From Tolypothrix bouteillei VB521301 (GTDB lineage Bacteria > Cyanobacteriota > Cyanobacteriia > Cyanobacteriales > Nostocaceae), in contig NZ_JHEG04000001.1 of assembly GCF_000760695.4 (NCBI RefSeq), positions 9,186,935 through 9,250,934 of the forward strand: a DNA stretch of 64,000 bases, written 5' to 3'. Below are positions 57,229 through 64,000 of this stretch, in pieces (positions within the stretch are counted from its first letter, which is position 1; the number at the start of each line of letters is the position of its first letter). A program made the position numbers and the translations under genes. The notes beneath the pieces were generated by a model. It was not told the DNA's origin. It saw only the letters and a program-made list of their open reading frames with translations, and did not search any database.

Positions 57229-57725
57229 GAACGAAAACTGGTGTCTACTCTTTGCGTAACTTCTCCCCGTTCTACCTTCACCAAGTTATCCCTTGCAGCA
57301 ATGGTAATATATAGTGAAATTCCGCAGTCAATAGCAGCCATTGCCATCGCCGCCGATAAACTTTTGGTTCCACCCGTGTAATCAGCCATAATCTCATGAC
57401 TGTTTTCTTGCTGTAAATTAGAGATGCGATCGCGAATTTTAGAATAGCATTCGCCTAAATCGTCCGGGTTTTGTACGAGAATTAAATCCCGTTGTGGTTG
57501 AAAGCGATCGCCTAACCCCACTTGTGTGGGAATATTGGGTAGTCGTTCGATAACTTCTGCACCCCGACGCACCTCGCAGGGAGTTCCTTCACCTATGACT
57601 TGGGACTTGCTACCCTTTTCACCATCAGAAGCAATGAATATCACCCTGTCGGGTTGTAAGCTTTGGATAGTGGTGATGATGGGTTGGAAAGAACCCCCGA
57701 TAGTGACTAAAAGGATTTTGGACAT
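57225..57725 (-). CDS. Stand-alone CARF-domain protein
   Basis: A 166-residue protein made of one CARF domain: KILLVTIGGSFQPIITTIQ (a Rossmann-type start), RVIFIASDGE, and the key ligand-binding motif ADYTGGTKSLSAAMAMA (114-130) that contacts cyclic oligoadenylate in CARF proteins. Related proteins of the TIGR02710-type group carry a further nuclease-like half; here the protein ends in RVDTSFRS. It could be a ring nuclease (small CARF proteins degrade cOA), a sensor, or a truncated effector. It follows the second CARF gene by 25 bp. Confidence 0.82.
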   Translation of the reverse strand: MSKILLVTIGGSFQPIITTIQSLQPDRVIFIASDGEKGSKSQVIGEGTPCEVRRGAEVIERLPNIPTQVGLGDRFQPQRDLILVQNPDDLGECYSKIRDRISNLQQENSHEIMADYTGGTKSLSAAMAMAAIDCGISLYITIAARDNLVKVERGEVTQRVDTSFRS

Positions 57726-57750
57726 TTTATAGATTGATTTTTAACTACTC

Positions 57751-58761
57751 TTAGTTAAGTCTAATTTCTTGGCGATTAATCCAAGTTTTTTGTTGCTCTA
57801 ACTTCTCAATAGTCAATACCTCTTCACCTGCTTTAGCTTCATTCATAATACTTTCGTATTTTAAAATCAATTCCCATTGAGGGCCTAGAGTACAGATGCC
57901 ATTACCTGTTTCATATTCTTTTCTTACTGTTATTAAACCTAACTTATTCATCGAACGCAAAGTTGTATCCCTAAATTGTTCAAAATCTATTCCTTCTATG
58001 AGAATAGAATAACGTTCGTGACCCTTTAATCGTCCATAAACTTCTTTTGATGAGATACCTAATTCTAAATTAGGTATCTCTAAAACTGCATTATTTAAAT
58101 CACTTAGAACCAAAGGTATAACTGGTAATTCTACCCAGTATTCTTCTCTTTTTTCACTAGTGAAATATACACATTTTTCTGCTTTTTCATTAGCAGATTG
58201 AACATAATAAAGACGAGAAACTTCATGTGATAAAGAAGCTACCATTTGTAAAGCCGAATTAATCACATTATTGCCGCCTGTAAGATTCATCCATATTTCT
58301 TTGCCTTGCTTACCGCCTCCCTTTGCCAGTGAAGCTACTACTTTAGCAATTCTTTCATACGTTGTCTTAATATCACTTAATTCCACTTCACACCAGTAAA
58401 TAATACCAGTATTATTTTGACTACTTTTAATTTTTGACCACTCTTGTATCAAAAGAGGCTCAAGTATCTTTTTCATAGTATCAGTTCGTTTCTCAGGGTT
58501 GCCTCCTATTTTTCCGTAAGGATTCTTTATGTATGGTTTGCAGTCAACTTCACCATTAATAACTTCTTTAGTGGTAAAAAGGATAAGTAATTGTATACCA
58601 CCTACTTGATCACCTTTTTCTCTTTGCTTTTCTTCACCTGAACGGGCAAAGAACTCTTTTCCTTCAACTTCCCAATTATTATAAAGTTTAGCTAGATAAG
58701 AAATTGGACCTGTAACTACTCCTGGTGAAAGACCCAAGCCCATTAAATGATAAACTCCCAT
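57751..58761 (-). CDS. CARF-type protein with C-terminal winged-helix-like part
   Basis: A 336-residue protein. The first 200 residues resemble a CARF domain: MGLGLSPGVVTGPISYLAKLY at the N-terminus, GIIYWCEVELSDIKTTYE in the middle, and MNLTGGNNVINSALQMVASL (158-177) as the Thr-Gly-Gly ligand loop. The C-terminal 120 residues (LELGISSKEVYGRLKGHERYSILIEGIDFEQFRDTTLRSMNKLGLI, given by region) look like a winged-helix or dimerising module. It is likely a cOA-responsive regulator or effector; no nuclease motif is seen. It lies 22 bp after cas6. Confidence 0.8.
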   Translation of the reverse strand: MGVYHLMGLGLSPGVVTGPISYLAKLYNNWEVEGKEFFARSGEEKQREKGDQVGGIQLLILFTTKEVINGEVDCKPYIKNPYGKIGGNPEKRTDTMKKILEPLLIQEWSKIKSSQNNTGIIYWCEVELSDIKTTYERIAKVVASLAKGGGKQGKEIWMNLTGGNNVINSALQMVASLSHEVSRLYYVQSANEKAEKCVYFTSEKREEYWVELPVIPLVLSDLNNAVLEIPNLELGISSKEVYGRLKGHERYSILIEGIDFEQFRDTTLRSMNKLGLITVRKEYETGNGICTLGPQWELILKYESIMNEAKAGEEVLTIEKLEQQKTWINRQEIRLN

Positions 58762-58782
58762 ATTTTTCTCCAGATTATATAA

Positions 58783-59550
58783 TTAATACATTAAATTAAT
58801 GTTCGTTAAACCCATGCCTAATCTAGTTTTCATTCCTGTACCTGTAAACTGAGCATAGTTAACTAGAAGATTCGCAACATTTGCCAATAATGGCTCAGTA
58901 CCGTGCAAAACTTGTAGGGTTACATTACCTGTGAAACCATTGACAAATCCATTTGCTAATTTAAATATTCTAGTTTGAATTTTATGCTTTCTCAGTGTAA
59001 TTACATCACTCAAAAAAGTCATTAATTCATCACTACCTAAGTAAACTGGTGCAAAATGATTCCATCGTTCTAACCAACTACGAAACATCAAGTAAGGTAC
59101 AGGTAAGGCTAAACGAGTTCTCTGTTGAGCAAAAACAGTAGGAGTAATGAAGTCTAGATAAAATCGCTTAATAGGTTCCGGTTCAGATGCAACGAGAGTG
59201 TGATAAAGATGTTCGTAGCTGGTAGTTTCATTTTGTCGATTTACTACATCAAACTTTGTTCCTAAAAACTCAAAGTAAGGAGATAGATCTAGGTTAGAAA
59301 TTACCTTTGCTGTCATATCTTGTAAACCACAAAGGGATAATTTGTAAAAATTATTTGGACTAAAAGTTATAAAGTCTCCGGAGGTAGAACAAGAACCAAT
59401 GATTCCTGAATAAGTAACAGCAGGGATTTTTATATCGGCAAAGGATATTTGCATTCTTCTGTGCAAGTCCTTCACTAGTTCCAAGCTATAAGCTCGGGGT
59501 AGAAAAACTGGCTCGGATACAGTTAATGTCCAAGTAGATCGAATTAGCAT
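58783..59550 (-). CDS. cas6: CRISPR pre-crRNA endoribonuclease Cas6
   Basis: A 255-residue Cas6. The ATG at 59550 has GGAGG immediately upstream, inside the end of csm5, and overlaps that gene by 7 bp. Two ferredoxin-like halves are suggested: the N-terminal RSTWTLTVSEPVFLPRAYSLELVKDLH, and a C-terminal block ending FTGTGMKTRLGMGLTNINL, which carries the glycine-rich loop typical of Cas6. It would cut the CRISPR transcript into crRNAs. I could not assign the catalytic residue. The array it serves is not in this window. Confidence 0.88.
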   Translation of the reverse strand: MLIRSTWTLTVSEPVFLPRAYSLELVKDLHRRMQISFADIKIPAVTYSGIIGSCSTSGDFITFSPNNFYKLSLCGLQDMTAKVISNLDLSPYFEFLGTKFDVVNRQNETTSYEHLYHTLVASEPEPIKRFYLDFITPTVFAQQRTRLALPVPYLMFRSWLERWNHFAPVYLGSDELMTFLSDVITLRKHKIQTRIFKLANGFVNGFTGNVTLQVLHGTEPLLANVANLLVNYAQFTGTGMKTRLGMGLTNINLMY

Positions 59551-60905
59551 ACGGCCTCCATAGAAGTAAGCTGAACCCATCCCAAAGGTCGTTTGGTTGT
59601 GCTGGTTCGAGTAGGAATTATTGCAGTGCGTCTAGATTTTGGAGTCTCTGAAGAATTGGTGGAAATACCGCAAGCGTTACGAATGTGTTCTCGAGTTTCT
59701 TCGTGACAATGTAAACCAATTGTGGTTCCCATCATTCCACTTCCCCAGCCAAGTCTAAGATTATAGGAACAATTATTATTATAGAACTGGCGAATACGAC
59801 TAAAGTTTAGTTTTTCATCATTAGGATTATCTTGAATACCGTTCCAATATCTTTTTTCATGCTCCCATTGTGCTTGTGCAAATTCTTGACAAATTTCTAG
59901 AATGCCTTCTATAGTCCATAGTTGGCGAGGTAACTGCATTCCCTGTTCATGCTGAAACTGGGATAGCATTTCCGTATCAATAGTAAGATTAAATTCTGCT
60001 TGAACATTCCAAACCATTTCTACAAAATTACTTTTCGCACTTTCTTTAGCTAATCTTCCACTATCATTGGCATAAAAACTAGAGGAAATCACTTCGGCTA
60101 CTATAGATAAATTGTCAGTATCATTTTTTTCTAATGAGTAAGAATCAGTAACTTTTATAGCTCTCATAAAATCTGTATTAGGAGTATCTATTTCTTGAGA
60201 AGGGCGATATTTGTGGGTGAATTTAAAATTCGAGAATAAGTAACTGCTCAAAGATATTTCTTGATTGTTAGCCAATTTAATTAATCTTTCGTCATCTAGG
60301 TAAGCCTTTTTTCTTTTAATAAAGACGGAGTTAAGTTGCCTTAATTTTTGCTCAATGTCACTCAGCCTTGTCGTAGATACTTGATATTTAAGTAAATAGT
60401 AAGCAATCGCAGTTCTAATTGCTCCTTTAATAGATGTGCCAGGTATATATAATTCTCCAAAACCATTGCGAATTGAAGGTCTTAGTTTTTTAATTTCTTC
60501 TTTTGTCCGTTTGTGGCTAATACTTGTAGCGGGAAAAATATGAGTATAATTCCACCATTTTTTACCCAGTATTTCTTCAAGCAATTCTAGGATACTCTCA
60601 CGTCTTTGAGTTAACCTATAAGCATTTTTTTCATTAATATAGTGCTTGATAAGCATAATATAATTATCTAGTTTTCCCTGTTGAGATAAAACTGTTATTA
60701 AAGCATTATTATTGGGAAAGTAAATCAATCGATGTACTTGTTCTCTACTACGTATATCTCTCTGAATATAGTCAAAGGGAGTTAGAGCAGATTCTGCTGC
60801 TCCAATATGAATTAAAGGACTTGTTAACTGAATACGTTGAGATTTATAGTTGCATTCCTTGTAAGTGTTTAGTTTATTCCGGATGGTGTTGGGAGAACTG
60901 ACCAT
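59544..60905 (-). CDS. csm5: Type III-A RAMP protein Csm5
   Basis: A 453-residue Csm5. The RAMP start IQLTSPLIHIGA and the conserved block ELYIPGTSIKGAIRTAIAYYLLK (given in part), plus a late glycine-rich segment LRLGWGSGMMGTTIG, match the family, which caps the crRNA 3' side of the Csm filament. Length agrees with cyanobacterial members. It starts 5 bp after csm4 and overlaps cas6, so all these genes are cotranscribed. Confidence 0.9.
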   Translation of the reverse strand: MVSSPNTIRNKLNTYKECNYKSQRIQLTSPLIHIGAAESALTPFDYIQRDIRSREQVHRLIYFPNNNALITVLSQQGKLDNYIMLIKHYINEKNAYRLTQRRESILELLEEILGKKWWNYTHIFPATSISHKRTKEEIKKLRPSIRNGFGELYIPGTSIKGAIRTAIAYYLLKYQVSTTRLSDIEQKLRQLNSVFIKRKKAYLDDERLIKLANNQEISLSSYLFSNFKFTHKYRPSQEIDTPNTDFMRAIKVTDSYSLEKNDTDNLSIVAEVISSSFYANDSGRLAKESAKSNFVEMVWNVQAEFNLTIDTEMLSQFQHEQGMQLPRQLWTIEGILEICQEFAQAQWEHEKRYWNGIQDNPNDEKLNFSRIRQFYNNNCSYNLRLGWGSGMMGTTIGLHCHEETREHIRNACGISTNSSETPKSRRTAIIPTRTSTTKRPLGWVQLTSMEAVC

Positions 60906-60910
60906 AATTT

Positions 60911-62008
60911 CTACTCCGGGGCGTTAATTGAAAGACTAAAGCTAATTCCACTACGATATATTTTGTGTGTATCTGGATATTTATGAAATTCTTTTGGCGT
61001 CACATCAGCTAGTTCTCCTAAAGGAGAACATGGAAAAACTGAACCTTCAGTAAACATTCGCAAAGATTGACGGCGTAGTTGACGACCAGAAAATGGAGAT
61101 ACAATCCAACCCCCTCGTTCTTGAATCTCGTAAGCAGCAGATTCGTCTAGTAGTCCATCTGGTAGCGAATTTTGCCAATACAAGCTAATTAAGCAGTAGT
61201 TTGGCTTATTCTTATTTACCTCAGATGGGTTTAATATATTTTTCCAATCCTTCTCAAATTCTTTCTCTTCTTCGTTTATCCAATTAGGTTTAAATCTTCC
61301 TGCACCACTAGATCTTTCACCGCCTAATCCTTCTTCTCCCAAAAGGTCGAGAGCTAATTTTAGTCTTTGTACAAGTTTCTCATCTACTGGTTTAGGGAAT
61401 TTAATGATAAAGTATAAACCAGCTTGTTTATCTTCATCTGGTTTCGAGAGAAATTGCACAAAGCCAGTATGGTAGAAATTTGTTGCTCTTGTAGTACGGT
61501 CTACAGCAACTTTGGGGACAAGACTAATTGTGTAAACTTTTTGATAATTAAATGTTCCTGCTTTATTTAAAGCTAGAGAAACCTCAGGGTAATTTTCTAA
61601 TTCATCTTCATCATCTTCAGTAAATCCCTCTTGAGTTTGATACCAACGATGCCAGATTTTTAAGGGTAAGTAGTTAAGTTTCTTATACTTTTTAGTAAAT
61701 TTTAAATCATTTTGTGGGTACCCATTTGGTAAAAGTAATGGTTTAGGTAAATAATAGGTATAGCGGCTACCTTCTTTAGAGTAGATAAAAGTAGAACTAA
61801 GTTGAAATAGTGATTGAGGATTTTTCACTAATCTATCTAGTAAATCTCCAGCATCTTCTTTACCAAAGAATTTGGCGTAAGAACTTATCCAAGCACTAAA
61901 GAGAGTATCAGAACGCACTCTTTCACTAGTTTGTTCAATACCAATGCCTAACTCACCAAAATGAGCAAGGTTACTACCAAAATCAAGTTTTACTATTTTA
62001 CAGCACAC
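60911..62008 (-). CDS. csm4: Type III-A RAMP protein Csm4
   Basis: A 365-residue Csm4, which binds Cas10 and the 5' tag of the crRNA. Motifs: KIVKLDFGSNLAHFGELGIG at the start, SDTLFSAWISSYAKF, and the glycine-rich GLGGERSSGAGRFKPNW in the middle. The start codon is GTG. 38 bp separate it from csm3 upstream; the pair is on one transcript. Confidence 0.9.
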   Translation of the reverse strand: MCCKIVKLDFGSNLAHFGELGIGIEQTSERVRSDTLFSAWISSYAKFFGKEDAGDLLDRLVKNPQSLFQLSSTFIYSKEGSRYTYYLPKPLLLPNGYPQNDLKFTKKYKKLNYLPLKIWHRWYQTQEGFTEDDEDELENYPEVSLALNKAGTFNYQKVYTISLVPKVAVDRTTRATNFYHTGFVQFLSKPDEDKQAGLYFIIKFPKPVDEKLVQRLKLALDLLGEEGLGGERSSGAGRFKPNWINEEEKEFEKDWKNILNPSEVNKNKPNYCLISLYWQNSLPDGLLDESAAYEIQERGGWIVSPFSGRQLRRQSLRMFTEGSVFPCSPLGELADVTPKEFHKYPDTHKIYRSGISFSLSINAPE

Positions 62009-62046
62009 TTCACGTTCACCACTATAGGAATAAATAAAAATTTTTA

Positions 62047-63093
62047 CTATTTTACAGCAACAGTCTCTTGCGCTTCGCTAATTTGTAGAAGCTGCTGTAA
62101 CTGGCTATTTTCTGTGTCTAACTGTTTGAATAAATCAGTGGTATTCTTAATATCTAAATTAGGATTTGTATCGGAAGTCGATTTTATCGAGATAGAGCCA
62201 CCGCTTTCATCTAAAGAATACTTATGTTGGGTTAGCACAAAGTTTTCAAATTTTACCTTACCATAGCCTCGTGAACCATGCCCACCTAAAGCATCATCTT
62301 CAAGCATTGCAAGGGTAAGTGCAATATTTATTAAATCTGTTTTGACTTCATTTTTATTTTCAACTTCTACACTATAGATCATTTCTAAATCAAATCTCGC
62401 TCCTTTTGGAACTCGTTCAAATTGTCTAGGAGTTGCAGCAGCTGTAATTCTATCTAAACCATTCTCGAATTTGCGTTCGGTCATAAATAAACCTGTATCA
62501 ATTTTTTCAAGTTTTTTAATAGACTCTTGTAGTAGATGAGAATCTCGAACAATCAAGCGTGCAGGTGTATTTCTTCCTTTAACCTTTACATATTCTTCTC
62601 CACTTTCATCAAACTCACCATAATTGGTACTGTTCTTTTTAATTTTTCTAGGTTTTTCTAAATAAGGTAATCCATCAGCATCAGCATCAGATATTTTTAA
62701 CCAGCAATCTTTACCAGTTGCACCAAACAAACGACTGAGTTCACAGCTTTGAGAACCTTGATACAAAACTAAGATATTATCTTTATTCTCTTTCTGTGTA
62801 ATTTCTGTATATCCATCTAGGATGTCATCACTTTCATAGCGCCAAACTCCAGCAGAATCGCGATTCAAAGGTTTATTTAAAAAACGTTCTAGAATTGAAC
62901 GCAACTTACCTTTAATAGATGAACCAGGTAAGTAAGGATGTTTTGTGATCGGTTCACGAACAACAAGTTTATCAATTCCACCGATATCGAGTTTACCCTC
63001 ACCCCCACCAATGTGCAGCCCTGTTTCCACAACTAAGGTGGCTTTAATATACACTTTGCCTAATAATCTTTTTTGTGCTAATGGTACAGTCAT
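62047..63093 (-). CDS. csm3: Type III-A RAMP protein Csm3, target RNA nuclease
   Basis: A 348-residue Csm3, the backbone subunit that cleaves target RNA every six nucleotides. Asp41 in GGIDKLVVREPIT is the candidate catalytic Asp, followed by the loop PYLPGSSIKGKLRSILE. A glycine-rich segment ALGGHGSRGYGKVKF closes the RAMP fold; it is longer than many Csm3 proteins owing to a C-terminal tail of about 40 residues. GGAGGAG just before the ATG overlaps the 3' end of csm2. Confidence 0.93.
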   Translation of the reverse strand: MTVPLAQKRLLGKVYIKATLVVETGLHIGGGEGKLDIGGIDKLVVREPITKHPYLPGSSIKGKLRSILERFLNKPLNRDSAGVWRYESDDILDGYTEITQKENKDNILVLYQGSQSCELSRLFGATGKDCWLKISDADADGLPYLEKPRKIKKNSTNYGEFDESGEEYVKVKGRNTPARLIVRDSHLLQESIKKLEKIDTGLFMTERKFENGLDRITAAATPRQFERVPKGARFDLEMIYSVEVENKNEVKTDLINIALTLAMLEDDALGGHGSRGYGKVKFENFVLTQHKYSLDESGGSISIKSTSDTNPNLDIKNTTDLFKQLDTENSQLQQLLQISEAQETVAVK

Positions 63094-63095
63094 AA

Positions 63096-63653
63096 TTAAT
63101 CTCCTCCTCCAGCAGCTTTGTGATAAGCGATAATCGATTCAACAAGTTGAAAGAAACGCTCAAAATCATCGGTGTCATGTACTTGGTCAATTGCCACGTC
63201 CATGACTTCTTTTAAAGGTTGTACTACAGGTGCTCTAGCAGTAGCATAAGCTAGTTTTTGTTTTAGTAAGACTACTTGTGTGTCAATTTTAGGTATTTTT
63301 TGTAAGGAAATTACTCCTGAATCAGGTTCTATATCTTTGCTTTTTACAGCTATTTCTATTTTTAGACGATTAACAGTATCTAGAAATTTGCGAATTTGAT
63401 TAGTCTTTAAACCATTTGTTTTTAGATAATAGCCAAATTCTTCAGAATCTTTAACAAGTTGACGAATCGGATAATCTTTAAGACCTATATTTTTTCCTTT
63501 CTTGATAGTTCTGATAATTTTATCAGTAATTTCTGTAAATAACTCAATAAGTTGAATGAAATTTTTAAAGTCTTGTAAATCTTTCACCTTATCGCTTGCA
63601 GCATCTATAATCATTTTAATAGATTTAATCGCTTCATTGTCTTGAGCAGGCAT
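63096..63653 (-). CDS. csm2: Csm2, main part (possibly C-terminal half of a split gene)
   Basis: A 185-residue helical protein that fits Csm2, the small subunit of the Csm complex: LKTNQIRKFLDTVNRLK is the family core, followed by LKQKLAYATAR and an extended helical end FERFFQLVESIIAYHK. Its frame stays open upstream past the ATG to 63743, adding NVDSLKRENNFSKISSELPKIKQ (given in part), and this stretch resembles the sequence after the core in the second half. So the true gene may begin earlier and join the next feature through a frameshift. It ends 2 bp before csm3. Confidence 0.85.
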   Translation of the reverse strand: MPAQDNEAIKSIKMIIDAASDKVKDLQDFKNFIQLIELFTEITDKIIRTIKKGKNIGLKDYPIRQLVKDSEEFGYYLKTNGLKTNQIRKFLDTVNRLKIEIAVKSKDIEPDSGVISLQKIPKIDTQVVLLKQKLAYATARAPVVQPLKEVMDVAIDQVHDTDDFERFFQLVESIIAYHKAAGGGD

Positions 63654-63720
63654 CTGAAGACTTTGTTTAATTTTAGGTAACTCAGAACTAATTTTAGAAA
63701 AATTATTTTCTCTTTTAAGA

Positions 63721-63918
63721 CTATCTACATTTTTTAAAAGAAGTTATTTGACTAAGTTCTAGCCCAAAAAGCCAAATGTCATCAGCAAAAGACTCAGCAT
63801 CTTGAAGCATCTGATTTTTATCATAGTCTTTTAAAGTTCCTGGCTGTCCTTTTTGGTTACGTAAGTCACGAATTCTTTTAGCAATCTTGTCACTTTTTGC
63901 GATAATGCTATTACTCAT
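63721..63918 (-). CDS. N-terminal Csm2-like frame, frameshifted or separate
   Basis: A 65-residue frame starting MSNSIIAKSDKIAKRIRDL. It contains LKDYDKNQMLQDAESFADDIWLFGLELSQITSFKK, which aligns with LKDYPIRQLVKDSEEFGYYLKTNGLKTNQIRKFLD in the adjacent csm2 (shown in part). It then stops at CR* after the run TTTTAAAAAATG (63729-63740). A one-base change in this run would join it to the open upstream frame of csm2 at once. So it is either a disrupted first half of a double-domain Csm2, or a small separate copy. Confidence 0.7.
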   Translation of the reverse strand: MSNSIIAKSDKIAKRIRDLRNQKGQPGTLKDYDKNQMLQDAESFADDIWLFGLELSQITSFKKCR

Positions 63919-63923
63919 TTTAA

Positions 63924-64000
63924 TTACCGAGAACGATTAAGAAGTTCAATCCAAGTAGCGATCGCACGAAAATAACGTGCGTTTAGAGGATTCATTAAAG
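63924..64000 (-). CDS. Probable cas10/csm1, C-terminal fragment
   Basis: The minus-strand frame entering from the window edge ends at 63924 with MNPLNARYFRAIATWIELLNRSR (last residues). Position immediately before csm2 is that of cas10/csm1 in type III-A operons, and the aromatic-rich C-terminus fits, but 25 residues cannot prove it. The HD, GGDD palm and Cas4-like parts lie outside the window. Confidence 0.5.
   Translation of the reverse strand, partial: LMNPLNARYFRAIATWIELLNRSR

Noticed and set aside
56611..64000. CRISPR array near the type III-A genes
   Set aside because: No 30-40-bp direct repeats with regular unique spacers are visible up to the window edge; the array must lie beyond it or elsewhere.
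1..64000. tRNA or rRNA genes
   Set aside because: Intergenic stretches were scanned by eye for T-loop (GGTTCRAATCC) and acceptor patterns; none convincing was seen. A tRNAscan run would settle this.

Overview
The window looks like a chromosomal stretch of a filamentous, probably Nostocales-type cyanobacterium. The evidence is the frequent GCGATCGC (HIP1) palindrome inside genes and several families typical of cyanobacteria: a PAP/fibrillin plastid-lipid protein, a GUN4 domain, DUF1995, a GH100 neutral invertase, pentapeptide repeats, cyanobacterial hybrid histidine kinases and many short palindromic intergenic repeats. The genus is inferred, not shown. I found no tRNA, rRNA, insertion sequence or CRISPR array.

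Layout. 1-7.1 kb: end of an SH3 protein, an HtrA-type lipoprotein protease, an AI-2E family permease, a receiver plus histidine-kinase operon, and a three-gene cluster of unknown function (a protein with two winged-helix-like repeats, a zinc ribbon, an unknown). 8-12 kb: SDR, invertase, a hexapeptide-repeat PEP-CTERM exoprotein. 12.2-18 kb: two hybrid sensor kinases 2 nt apart and a LysR regulator. 18.2-23.9 kb: a small protein, a kinase-fold protein, a stomatin-like protein, a large FAD oxidoreductase and a pentapeptide protein. 23.9-25.5 kb: an unknown protein and three tandem ~70-residue paralogues. 25.9-31.5 kb: an anaerobic fermentation locus with pyruvate formate-lyase (pflB) and its radical-SAM activase (pflA), enclosing an Acg/nitroreductase-like gene and an SDR. 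31.7-34.5 kb: a coiled-coil/TPR membrane protein with near-identical internal repeats. 35.4-37.5 kb: a 2-oxoglutarate/Fe(II) oxygenase next to a PLP enzyme. 38.9-42.3 kb: small accessory genes, a broken HNH nuclease and dispersed repeats.

42.8-46.4 kb is the most unusual part. Five tightly overlapping genes encode a small conserved protein, a DUF6745 protein, a TIM-barrel protein with a xylose-isomerase/endonuclease-IV-like set of metal ligands, an unrecognised 183-residue protein, and a fusion of an EF-G domain IV-like module to a GUN4-like domain without any GTPase. A well-spaced promoter precedes the operon, and a decayed copy of the start of its last gene lies just upstream. I propose it as a candidate undescribed system, possibly translation-linked or defensive.

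46.8-56.3 kb: two GNAT acetyltransferases, small conserved proteins, MsrB, DUF1995, a large metzincin-like protease, a MarC-family protein and a truncated ATPase. 56.6-64 kb: a type III-A CRISPR-Cas effector operon on the minus strand (C-terminus of a probable cas10, a split or duplicated csm2, csm3, csm4, csm5, cas6), followed by two CARF-type proteins and, convergently, a PD-(D/E)XK nuclease-like gene. The operon should make a Csm interference complex; the CARF proteins would sense or degrade cyclic oligoadenylate made by Cas10.
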